From: Lachnospiraceae bacterium
GTDB taxonomy: Bacteria; Bacillota_A; Clostridia; Lachnospirales; Lachnospiraceae
Direction of reading: 5' to 3'
DNA length: 20,459 bases
NCBI GenBank assembly: GCA_016291475.1
Contig: JAEEXJ010000059.1
Span: 1 to 20,459 of the forward strand
Under the pieces are notes generated by a model, which saw nothing but the letters and a program-made list of their open reading frames with translations, searched no databases and was not told where the DNA came from. This document shows, in pieces, positions 7,932 to 14,891 of this stretch; position 1 is the stretch's first letter; each line of letters opens with the position of its first letter. Made by a program: the position numbers and the translations under genes.

Positions 7932-9078
7932 TTATGATTTCAAAATAATATTGTTTGCCGTTCTTTTATCCGTTGTCGGAGTATTTGCCATTTCTTCCGC
8001 CATGGGTGATACAGTTGCTGGTCATGAGAATGTTAAAAAGCAGATCGGAGGAATTATCTTCGGAACGGTCATGATGATAATAACTTCTTTGATCGATTAT
8101 CATTTCATCATGAAATTCAGGATCCCGATATATATTTTTACCATTTTTATCCTTGTTTTGGTCATGGTGGGCGGCCATTCATCCCACAACGCTCAGAGAT
8201 GGCTTAATATCGGGGCTTTTACCTTCCAGCCGTCCGAACTTGCCAAGCTTTTGTTGATTTTATTTTTGGCTTCGTTTATTATGAAATACAAGGATAAAAT
8301 AAGCAGTTTTCATTTGCTTTTGGTATGTTCTGCGCTGTTTTTGGTGCCGTTTTTTCTGATATTCAAACAGCCCGATCTTTCGACCAGTATCGTACTTGTT
8401 TTTATCTTTGCCGCTGTTATGTTTTCCAGCGGTATCAAGAAAAGAGTTATATTGATCGTCATGCTGATAGTTATTCCCGTTGGTGTAGCGTTTGTCAGTT
8501 ATATGCTCAACCCGGATAACGATGTATTGGAAGGATATCAGCTTAAGAGGATATATGGTTTTCTTTATCCCGAAGAATATCCGGACATTGCATATCAGCA
8601 GAATAATTCCGTAACCGCCATCGGTTCCGGAATGCTCGAGGGTAAGGGCTATAAGAATAATCAGATCACTTCGGTCAAGAACAGCAATTTTCTTTCGGAG
8701 GCCGAAACCGATTTCATATTTGCCGTAATAGGTGAGGAATTCGGATTCAGGGGAGCTTCGGTCACGATAATATTACTGTTTTTGGTATCCCTGAGCTGTC
8801 TCAGTGTGGGGATACGGGCAAAAGATACTGCCGGGGCCGTCATTTGCGCCGGAATGGGTACATTTATCGGTATACAGGGCTTTATGAACATCGCAGTTGC
8901 CACGTTCTTGATGCCTAATACCGGTATTCCGTTGCCATTTGTCAGTTATGGTCTTACATCACTTGTTACGCTATATTTGGGACTTGGGGTAGTTCTGAAT
9001 GTTAGGCTTCAGGTGAAGCGTCCGGTGAATCCGCTGGATGAATTCACACTAAATTTTAATGGAAAGGGGCCGTATTAG
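7903..9078 (+). CDS. rodA: SEDS peptidoglycan glycosyltransferase RodA
   Basis: A 391-residue protein with about ten membrane helices that polymerises lipid II into glycan strands with PBP2. Family landmarks are AQRWLNIGAFTFQPSELAKL, the segment SEAETDFIFAVIGEEFGFRG, and the C-terminal NTGIPLPFVSYG. D270 in TDFIF corresponds to the essential SEDS aspartate. RodA rather than FtsW is chosen because the gene sits with mreBCD and PBP2. The ATG has GGAGAAG (7892-7898) ahead of it and lies 29 bases inside minC, an unusually long overlap for this operon. MgsA begins seven bases after the stop. Confidence 0.93.
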   Translation: MSLRNYHIRDYDFKIILFAVLLSVVGVFAISSAMGDTVAGHENVKKQIGGIIFGTVMMIITSLIDYHFIMKFRIPIYIFTIFILVLVMVGGHSSHNAQRWLNIGAFTFQPSELAKLLLILFLASFIMKYKDKISSFHLLLVCSALFLVPFFLIFKQPDLSTSIVLVFIFAAVMFSSGIKKRVILIVMLIVIPVGVAFVSYMLNPDNDVLEGYQLKRIYGFLYPEEYPDIAYQQNNSVTAIGSGMLEGKGYKNNQITSVKNSNFLSEAETDFIFAVIGEEFGFRGASVTIILLFLVSLSCLSVGIRAKDTAGAVICAGMGTFIGIQGFMNIAVATFLMPNTGIPLPFVSYGLTSLVTLYLGLGVVLNVRLQVKRPVNPLDEFTLNFNGKGPY

Positions 9079-9084
9079 GGGATA

Positions 9085-9480
9085 ATGAACATTGCACTTA
9101 TAGCTCATGATTCCAAGAAAAAGCTCATGCAGAATTTCTGCGTGGCATACCGCGGAATCTTGACAAAGCACGATCTATACGCCACAGGAACAACAGGAAG
9201 ACTCATCGAGGAGGTTACAAACCTCTCAATTCACAAATTTCTTGCAGGACACTTGGGAGGAGAGCAGCAGCTCGCAGCTCAGATTGAACAGAATCTCATC
9301 GATCTTGTTATTTTCTTAAGAGATCCCGTAAATACTACCGTTCATGAACCCAATGTCGAGAACGTGTTCAGGGACTGTGATCTTCACAATATTCCGCTTG
9401 CTACCAATCTTGCAAGTGCGGAGCTCCTTATAAAATCCCTCGACAGAGGCGATCTTGAATGGAGAGAGATGTATAAATGA
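9085..9480 (+). CDS. mgsA: Methylglyoxal synthase
   Basis: A 131-residue protein that would convert dihydroxyacetone phosphate to methylglyoxal and phosphate, a glycolytic overflow bypass. It has the phosphate-binding ATGTTG segment (residues 33-38), the H8-D9 pair near the start, FLRDP with D80, and H87. Two catalytic positions differ from E. coli MgsA: the GGDQQ aspartate is glutamate (GGEQQ, E60), and HDPDV reads HEPNV, with N90 in place of the second aspartate. The E substitution, as I recall, is seen in other Clostridia; the N is less expected. The gene is a regular neighbour of rodA in Clostridia. Its stop codon overlaps the next start (ATGA). The fold assignment is firm; activity is likely but not certain. 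Confidence 0.88.
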   Translation: MNIALIAHDSKKKLMQNFCVAYRGILTKHDLYATGTTGRLIEEVTNLSIHKFLAGHLGGEQQLAAQIEQNLIDLVIFLRDPVNTTVHEPNVENVFRDCDLHNIPLATNLASAELLIKSLDRGDLEWREMYK

Positions 9481-10472
9481 TCCGTCTTTTCGGCAAATCC
9501 AAATTTAGATTATTATCGCTTTTTACATTAGTTTCGCTTATCTTAACGGGGTGCGGATCCGATTTTGCATCCCCTTATTCTGCGTCCGTTCTGGCCTCCG
9601 AAATGGCCGGGAGGGGCTTTACTGCCGACCTTAAGGCTGAATCTTTTGCTTCGGATCTTTGCGTTATCACCGATAATATTCCCGTAGAAGGGCTTGAATT
9701 ATCGACACAGGTCGAATCTTATCTCCTGATCGATATCAATAACAGGCAGGCTCTTGCAGCTTACGATGTCAACAGACAGATCCATCCCGCATCCACTACA
9801 AAACTTATGACTGCTTTGGTAGCTCTCGAGAACTGTTCAATGGATGAAAAGATCGTACTCGGTGAGGAAGTTACCGGGTTTGCATATGATGAGACTGTCC
9901 TCCCCGGCAAAGTCGGAGATACCATGACCATGGATCAGGCTCTTCATTTCATGCTTATGTATTCGGCCAATGATATCGCCAATTCCATTGCTGTACATGT
10001 TGGCGGTAGTATCGGTAATTTCTGCAATATGATGAATGAGAAGGCTGCGGAGATCGGTGCTACAAACACTCATTTTTCCAATCCTCACGGACTTGATGCG
10101 GACGATCATCTGACCACCGCATATGATCTTTATCTTATCCTCAGCGAATGCATCAAATACGAAAAGTTTGTTGAGATAGTGTCCAGTTCCGAATATTCCA
10201 CGGTTTACACGAATTCTCAGGGTAAGAATGTCGATAAGACCGTAAGAAGCACCGATCTTTTTATAAGAACCGACAAAGATGTTAGTGCGCCCGCGGGAAT
10301 TACGGTTATCGGAGGAAAAACGGGAACAACCGGAAAAGCGGGACACTGTCTTATTGTTTTATGCAAGGATTCTGCGGGCAATCCGTATATCTCGTGTGTC
10401 ATGGGTACTGCGGATACCGATACGCTTTATGAGCATCAAAAAATGCTCATGAATCTTATATTAAACGGTTAA
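9477..10472 (+). CDS. D-alanyl-D-alanine carboxypeptidase, predicted lipoprotein
   Basis: A 331-residue class C low-mass penicillin-binding protein (peptidase S11) that removes the terminal D-alanine from stem peptides outside the membrane. The motifs are STTK (S106, K109), SAN (S163-N165) and KTGT (K281-T284). The N-terminus is a type II signal peptide: basic start, hydrophobic stretch and lipobox LTGC with the lipidated cysteine at C26. Most DacA/DacF proteins instead have a cleavable type I signal and a C-terminal beta domain with an amphipathic anchor. Both are missing here, since the protein ends soon after the catalytic domain, so the lipid is the only visible anchor. LspA encoded at 14892 would process it. 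It is coupled to mgsA by ATGA and followed by a hairpin. Confidence 0.9.
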   Translation: MIRLFGKSKFRLLSLFTLVSLILTGCGSDFASPYSASVLASEMAGRGFTADLKAESFASDLCVITDNIPVEGLELSTQVESYLLIDINNRQALAAYDVNRQIHPASTTKLMTALVALENCSMDEKIVLGEEVTGFAYDETVLPGKVGDTMTMDQALHFMLMYSANDIANSIAVHVGGSIGNFCNMMNEKAAEIGATNTHFSNPHGLDADDHLTTAYDLYLILSECIKYEKFVEIVSSSEYSTVYTNSQGKNVDKTVRSTDLFIRTDKDVSAPAGITVIGGKTGTTGKAGHCLIVLCKDSAGNPYISCVMGTADTDTLYEHQKMLMNLILNG

Positions 10473-10500
10473 AAAGCGATTGAAATAATGAGCTTTTTAA
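10469..10500 (+). terminator. Hairpin terminator at the end of the shape operon
   Basis: TTAAAAAGC (10469-10477) and GCTTTTTAA (10492-10500) are perfect nine-base complements around a 14-base loop. The stop codon of the carboxypeptidase gene is part of the 5' arm. The stem is AT-rich apart from the GC at its tip, and the T-run is inside the 3' arm, so strength is uncertain. The loop contains the -35 box of the following promoter. Confidence 0.55.
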
Positions 10501-10508
10501 ACTATAAT
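10480..10508 (+). promoter_or_regulatory. Sigma-A-type promoter for the P-loop NTPase gene
   Basis: The -35 is TTGAAA (10480-10485), the spacer is 17 bases and the -10 is a perfect TATAAT (10503-10508). Transcription should begin near 10515, leaving a leader of about 75 bases before the GTG start at 10591. The -35 lies in the loop of the preceding terminator hairpin. This marks the start of a new transcription unit after the mre operon. Confidence 0.75.
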
Positions 10509-10590
10509 CTTATTAGTGATCTTCGAGAACCGAAAACGATTTTCCGGGAAGAGTTGATACACTAAAATAACAGCATCGGAGGGCAAATTA

Positions 10591-11019
10591 GTGGTTTCAT
10601 TGATAGTTGGTCAGAAGGGCAAAGGTAAGACTAAGGAGCTTTTGGACAGGGTTAATGCCGATGTAAAGAACGTCTCCGGAAATATTGTTTATCTTGATAA
10701 GGACACAGCTCATATGTATGAGTTGAACAACAAGATCCGACTTATCAATGTAAGCGAGTTCGATATTTCCAATTCAGATCAGTTCTATGGCTTCGTTGCA
10801 GGTATCATCTCCCAGAATCACGATATTCAGGAAGTTTTCATCGATTCATATGCTAAGATCTCTCAGCAGGTCGACAAGGATATAACAGAGAACGTTGAAA
10901 AACTTGCCGCTCTTTCCGATAAATACAAAGTAGATATGGTTCTTTCCGTATCAATTGAAAGAAGCAAGTTCCCCGCAGGTCTTCAGGCTGACGAGAAGAT
11001 TGCAATCAATTTCCTTTAA
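10591..11019 (+). CDS. Small P-loop NTPase of unknown function
   Basis: A 142-residue soluble protein beginning with a Walker A motif, IVGQKGKGKTK (P-loop at residues 7-14), and with a Walker B-like strand EVFIDS (residues 81-86, D85). Similar small proteins in Lachnospiraceae carry names such as twitching motility protein PilT or ATP-binding protein, but none of the PilT hexamer features (His box, Asp box, PAS-like domain) is present. It may have a reduced RecA/Zot-like core. The start is GTG, supported by GGAGGG at 10578-10583. It has its own near-consensus promoter and is followed by a hairpin, so it could be expressed alone or with the downstream HlyD-like gene and sepF. The function is unknown. 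Confidence 0.75.
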   Translation: MVSLIVGQKGKGKTKELLDRVNADVKNVSGNIVYLDKDTAHMYELNNKIRLINVSEFDISNSDQFYGFVAGIISQNHDIQEVFIDSYAKISQQVDKDITENVEKLAALSDKYKVDMVLSVSIERSKFPAGLQADEKIAINFL

Positions 11020-11024
11020 TTTCT

Positions 11025-11053
11025 ATTTGACTGATAACCCCGGATTTGACTGA
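11025..11053 (+). repeat. Ten-base direct repeat upstream of the HlyD-like gene
   Basis: ATTTGACTGA occurs at 11025-11034 and again at 11044-11053, a 19-base period, so the two copies face nearly the same side of the helix. The second copy begins inside the 5' arm of the hairpin at 11037-11071. It could be a protein-binding site or RNA pairing element; no known operator is recognised. Confidence 0.5.
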
Positions 11054-11071
11054 ATAAGCCTCATCCGGGGT
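11037..11071 (+). promoter_or_regulatory. GC-rich hairpin: attenuator or ribosome-site lock before the HlyD-like gene
   Basis: ACCCCGGAT (11037-11045) and ATCCGGGGT (11063-11071) are perfect nine-base complements with a 17-base loop. The 3' arm holds GGGGTG (11067-11072), the only plausible Shine-Dalgarno site for the ATG at 11080. If folded, it would block translation. The trailing GTATTTATA is a poor T-run, so a simple terminator is less likely than a translational or mixed control element, but termination of the upstream gene remains possible. Confidence 0.6.
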
Positions 11072-11079
11072 GTATTTAT

Positions 11080-12483
11080 ATGAGTAATAATAACGAGAAC
11101 AATATCAGAAAGTTCACCAGAGAGCATAACTTTGGATTCGGTACGGTCCTTTTTCTCGGGATCTTTATTTACGTTGTAATCGTATTGTTTATCTATTTTT
11201 CATCCGATCCCATTGTCAGATATGAAGTTGTCGAGGGTTCTCTGTCATCTCAGAATATCTACAGGGCTATTGCTCTCAGGGATGAGCATGTCATACAGAG
11301 TCCTTATTCGGGATATGTTAATTTCCTTGCAAGAGAAGGTCAGAAAGTTGCCGTGGGAGATATCGTTTATACGGTTGATGAGACGGGTAAGTTAAACGAA
11401 TATCTTGAGTCTCAGTCACTTCTGGAAAACACTCTGACTGACAAAGAGCTTGACGATTTTAAGAATGAACTCGTTGATTTCTCTCATTCATATGATCCGG
11501 TATCCTATACCGAGGTCTATTCATTTAAATATTCACTTCAAAATTCGGTTCTTAAACTTGCTAATTCAAACTTCCTTGAATCTTTGAGACAGGCACAGGA
11601 TGAGGGAGGTCTTTCCACAGCGGTTAAGTACTGCACCAGTTCTGAAGCCGGCGTTGTATCTTATTGGGTTGACGGATTTGAAAATTTCGATCCTGCCAAT
11701 ATATCCATGGATACTTTTGACGAACGCAAGTATGAGAAAAATAATATTTCCGCAAACCAGCTTCGTGCGGAAGGCGATGCCGTTTATAAGCTTTCCGAAA
11801 GTGAAGATTGGTGCATTATCTTTCCGATCAAAGAAGCCGATGCCGAGAGCTTTGAAAAACAGGGCTATATTCTCACCAGATTTCTCCGAAATCAGTATGA
11901 ATCCTGGGGAGCCGTATCCATTATAAGAACCGATAAAGAAGTATTCTGCAGACTCGATTTTAATAATTCCATGTCTTCTTTTGTAAATGAAAGATTTCTG
12001 GATGTTGAGCTGATATTGAATGAGGAGACCGGTCTTAAGGTTCCCAATTCATCCATCATTGAGAAGGAGTTTTACCTTATCAATGAAAACTATGTGATCT
12101 ATGATACCGTTAATAATATTTATTATGTGATCCTGTCCGGATACGATGATACCGGTCAGCCTATTACCATCAGAAAAGAGATATCCGTATACAGCCATGA
12201 TGAGGAGGCACATGTCTATTATGTGGATGAGACGTTCCTGACTGCCGGGGATACATTGCATATGGAGAATTCCCAGCAAGTCTTTGTTATCAAGGATAAA
12301 GGAACACTGACAGGTGTTTATAACATCAACAAAGGCTATGCGGATTTCAAAGAAATAACCATTCTTTCACAAAACGATGAATATGCGATCGTTAAACCGA
12401 ACTCTACATATGGTCTCAGAGTTTATGATTACATCGCTCTCAGAGCCGATACTATTTCGGACGATCAGTTTATAAATGAATAA
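11080..12483 (+). CDS. HlyD-like membrane-anchored adaptor protein
   Basis: A 467-residue protein with a polar start, one membrane helix (about residues 19-41) and a large extracytoplasmic part. Just after the membrane comes a barrel-sandwich (biotinyl-lipoyl-like) segment: AIALRDEHVIQSPYSGYVNFLAREGQKV. This is the pattern of HlyD or membrane-fusion proteins. A helical region and further beta domains follow (LKVPNSSIIEKEFYLI near residue 322 and later). No ABC or MFS transporter gene is adjacent. In Lachnospiraceae such a gene commonly sits upstream of yggS and sepF, so a role in the division or envelope machinery rather than classical export is possible; this is inference. The ribosome site lies in a hairpin. 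YggS begins 12 bases after the stop. Confidence 0.75.
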   Translation: MSNNNENNIRKFTREHNFGFGTVLFLGIFIYVVIVLFIYFSSDPIVRYEVVEGSLSSQNIYRAIALRDEHVIQSPYSGYVNFLAREGQKVAVGDIVYTVDETGKLNEYLESQSLLENTLTDKELDDFKNELVDFSHSYDPVSYTEVYSFKYSLQNSVLKLANSNFLESLRQAQDEGGLSTAVKYCTSSEAGVVSYWVDGFENFDPANISMDTFDERKYEKNNISANQLRAEGDAVYKLSESEDWCIIFPIKEADAESFEKQGYILTRFLRNQYESWGAVSIIRTDKEVFCRLDFNNSMSSFVNERFLDVELILNEETGLKVPNSSIIEKEFYLINENYVIYDTVNNIYYVILSGYDDTGQPITIRKEISVYSHDEEAHVYYVDETFLTAGDTLHMENSQQVFVIKDKGTLTGVYNINKGYADFKEITILSQNDEYAIVKPNSTYGLRVYDYIALRADTISDDQFINE

Positions 12484-12495
12484 AAGGTTGTAAAA

Positions 12496-13197
12496 ATGAG
12501 TTGTAAAGACAATTATCTTGAAGTGCTTGATAAGGTTAAAACAGATCTGAAGAAAGCAGGAAGAGACACTTCCGAATGTACGCTTGTTGCCGTAAGCAAG
12601 ACGAAACCTCTTGAACTTCTGAAGGAAGCATATGAAGCCGGATGCAGGGATTTCGGCGAAAATTACGTTCAGGAGCTTGTAGATAAGATTCCCAATATGC
12701 CGGATGACGTAAGATGGCATATGATCGGACATCTTCAGACAAATAAGGTCAAATATCTTATCGGTAAAACATATCTGATCCATAGCGTTGATACCGTTAA
12801 ACTGGCCAAAGAGATAGGAAAAAAGTCTGTAAAAGCCGGCATTGTTACAGATGTACTTCTTGAAGTGAATGTAGCCGAAGAAGAGTCAAAATTCGGATTC
12901 ACCGCTGATAATATAACAGATGGTGTCAAGGAGATTGCTCAGATACCCGGTGTATGCATAAAAGGCCTTATGACAAGTGCTCCGATTTGCACGGATTCCG
13001 AGGAAAACAGGGTATATTTTAGAAAACTGAAACAATTATCCATTGACATAAAAAAGCAAAATATTGATAATGTTAGTATGGATTTTCTTTCAATGGGAAT
13101 GAGTGGAGATTATGAGACCGCTCTCAGTGAAGGATCAACTTTTGTAAGAGTGGGAACCGCTATTTTCGGAGAAAGAGATTATTCCAAGAAAAATTAA
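12496..13197 (+). CDS. YggS/YlmE family PLP homeostasis protein
   Basis: A 233-residue single-domain PLP-binding protein of the PLPBP/PROSC group, which carries no known catalytic activity and buffers free pyridoxal phosphate. The cofactor lysine is K35 in LVAVSKTKP. Other family segments are DFGENYVQEL, RWHMIGHLQTNK, HSVDT, SKFGF, GLMTSAP and the phosphate-binding LSMGMSGDYETAL. The length is normal. In Gram-positive bacteria ylmE lies beside sepF in the division (dcw/ylm) region, the same arrangement as here, with only 12 bases to sepF. The start ATG has a modest AAGG ribosome site. Confidence 0.92.
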   Translation: MSCKDNYLEVLDKVKTDLKKAGRDTSECTLVAVSKTKPLELLKEAYEAGCRDFGENYVQELVDKIPNMPDDVRWHMIGHLQTNKVKYLIGKTYLIHSVDTVKLAKEIGKKSVKAGIVTDVLLEVNVAEEESKFGFTADNITDGVKEIAQIPGVCIKGLMTSAPICTDSEENRVYFRKLKQLSIDIKKQNIDNVSMDFLSMGMSGDYETALSEGSTFVRVGTAIFGERDYSKKN

Positions 13198-13209
13198 GAG
13201 AGGGCTAAG

Positions 13210-13698
13210 ATGGGAAGTACTGTAGATAAGTTTATCAATTTCATGAAACTTGACAATAAAGACGAAGAAGACGATGAAGATTACGGCTTCGGTGATGACG
13301 ATACCGAACAGCCCGCTAAATATCAGAGCACTGAAGATGATTCTCAGGATAAGCCTAAGAAATCGGTCAAAGGAGTATTTAAAAATCAGGATTCTCGGAG
13401 GAAGACTATGAGCGCAGGAATTAATGCCGGTGTCAGCATGAGATTTCCCAAGGAACTCAATGATGCTGCTGAAGTTGTCGATGATCTTAAGTCCATGAAC
13501 AGCGTTGTCCTTAATCTTCAGGGACTTGATTCTTCACTTGCTCAGAGCATTTATGATTTCCTTTGCGGTGCTTGTTATGCACTCGGATGCCGCATGGAGA
13601 AAGTATCTGACTATGTATATGTAATCACTCCCGAGAGTGTTACTCTTTCCGGAGATCTTTTGTCTGCACAGGGTCCTGAAGGAAACGGAATTTTCTGA
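13210..13698 (+). CDS. sepF: Cell division protein SepF
   Basis: A 162-residue protein that bundles FtsZ filaments and tethers them to the membrane. The first 14 residues (MGSTVDKFINFMKL) form a short amphipathic membrane-targeting helix. An acidic, low-complexity linker rich in Asp and Glu follows (about residues 16-60). The SepF core is at about 75-155, with VSMRFPKELNDAAEVVDDL, the VVLNLQGLD strand and a DYVYVITPESV segment. The length and order fit the family. The ribosome site GAGAGGG precedes the ATG by five bases. A strong terminator follows. The usual downstream ylmG, ylmH and divIVA genes are not found here. Confidence 0.93.
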   Translation: MGSTVDKFINFMKLDNKDEEDDEDYGFGDDDTEQPAKYQSTEDDSQDKPKKSVKGVFKNQDSRRKTMSAGINAGVSMRFPKELNDAAEVVDDLKSMNSVVLNLQGLDSSLAQSIYDFLCGACYALGCRMEKVSDYVYVITPESVTLSGDLLSAQGPEGNGIF

Positions 13699-13718
13699 TT
13701 TCACTGAATTGATCATTT

Positions 13719-13757
13719 CGGACCGTTTAGCTTAAGGCTATCGGTCCGTTATTTTTT
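13719..13757 (+). terminator. Intrinsic terminator after sepF, abutting aroB
   Basis: CGGACCG (13719-13725) pairs with CGGTCCG (13742-13748), and TAGC/GCTA extends the stem inside. The run TTATTTTTT (13749-13757) follows at once. This is the classical shape of a rho-independent terminator. The aroB ribosome site (GAGG, 13758-13761) begins at the very end of the T-run, so no promoter fits between terminator and gene. Confidence 0.85.
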
Positions 13758-13767
13758 GAGGTTTATT

Positions 13768-14889
13768 ATGAAAGAAACTGAAGCTGTAGACATGTCAAGG
13801 CTTGCGGTCAAAACCGGAAACAAGACATCCTATGATATTGTCTATAAAACATCTTTTGAGGCGCTTACCGCAGAGGTTGGTGAGCTTTATCCGGACAAAC
13901 CTTCAATATGCGTTATTACGGATTCCAATGTTGATCCTCTCTATTCTGAAGAGGTTATTAAGAAACTGGAGCCTGTTTCAAAAGCTGTTATCAAATATGT
14001 CATTCCTGCCGGTGAGGAGAACAAGAATCTTGATGAGATAAGGAAAGTATATGCATTCCTTATTGATAACAAGATGGACAGAAAATCCGTCCTTGTAGCT
14101 TTGGGAGGCGGAGTTATCGGTGATATGACCGGTTTTATAGCCGCAACGTTCTTAAGAGGCGTTGATTTTATCCAGATCCCCACAACGCTTCTGGCACAGG
14201 CTGATTCATCCATCGGCGGAAAGACCGGTGTGGATTTCGACGGATATAAAAACATGGTTGGGGCATTTAAGATGCCTGCTCTGGTTTATACAAACCTTTC
14301 GACGCTTTCTACGCTTTCAGGTAAGCAGTTTTGTTCCGGATTTGCCGAAGTTATGAAATCCGCTCTTCTCAAAGATGAGAAATTCTATACCTGGCTCATA
14401 GACAATTCTTATGAGATCAGAGACAGGGATGTGGATGTTCTTGCGGAAATGGTTTACCGTTGTGATGATATCAAGAGATACATTGTAGAGAAGGATCCTT
14501 TTGAGAAAAAAGAGAGAGCACTTCTTAATCTCGGACATACTCTGGGTCACGCTATCGAGAAGTATTATGATTTTAAATTCCTTCACGGTGAATGCGTATC
14601 TCTAGGCTGCGTAGCCGCTGCATTTATCTCCTGGAAAAAAGAATTTCTTTCCAAAGAGGAGTTTTATGAGATCAGGGATATGTTCGTTTTGTTCGGACTT
14701 CCCATATCAATGGATCTTGCGGATATTCCCAAGATCATTGAACTTACCAAAAACGATAAGAAGATGGATTCCGGACATATAAAATTCATTCTTCTTAAAA
14801 AGATTGGCAAAGCTTTCATCAATGAAGAGGTAACGGACGAAGAAATGTCTGCGGCTCTTGATGAACTTAACTTTGCCGAAGGAGACTAA
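13768..14889 (+). CDS. aroB: 3-dehydroquinate synthase
   Basis: A 373-residue enzyme that converts DAHP to 3-dehydroquinate, the second step of the shikimate pathway, using NAD and a divalent metal. Motifs are ALGGGVIGDMTGFIAAT, IPTTLLAQADSSIGGKTGVD, FAEVMKSALLKD (metal-ligand glutamate), LNLGHTLGHAIE (histidine) and FLHGECVSLG (second histidine), all as expected. I use ATG 13768, which has GAGG six bases upstream; a TTG at 13756 in the same frame lies inside the terminator T-run and is rejected. The gene begins right after a terminator, so it depends on read-through or an unseen promoter. lspA starts two bases after the stop. No other shikimate gene is nearby. Confidence 0.94.
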   Translation: MKETEAVDMSRLAVKTGNKTSYDIVYKTSFEALTAEVGELYPDKPSICVITDSNVDPLYSEEVIKKLEPVSKAVIKYVIPAGEENKNLDEIRKVYAFLIDNKMDRKSVLVALGGGVIGDMTGFIAATFLRGVDFIQIPTTLLAQADSSIGGKTGVDFDGYKNMVGAFKMPALVYTNLSTLSTLSGKQFCSGFAEVMKSALLKDEKFYTWLIDNSYEIRDRDVDVLAEMVYRCDDIKRYIVEKDPFEKKERALLNLGHTLGHAIEKYYDFKFLHGECVSLGCVAAAFISWKKEFLSKEEFYEIRDMFVLFGLPISMDLADIPKIIELTKNDKKMDSGHIKFILLKKIGKAFINEEVTDEEMSAALDELNFAEGD

Positions 14890-14891
14890 AG

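Noticed and set aside
9837..10346. Antisense open frame of 169 codons inside the carboxypeptidase gene
   Set aside because: It lies fully opposite a gene with intact STTK, SAN and KTGT motifs, has no recognisable domain, and its composition looks like a reverse-complement shadow.
13756..13767. TTG start for aroB
   Set aside because: It falls in the terminator T-run with no ribosome site; the ATG at 13768 has GAGG at good spacing.
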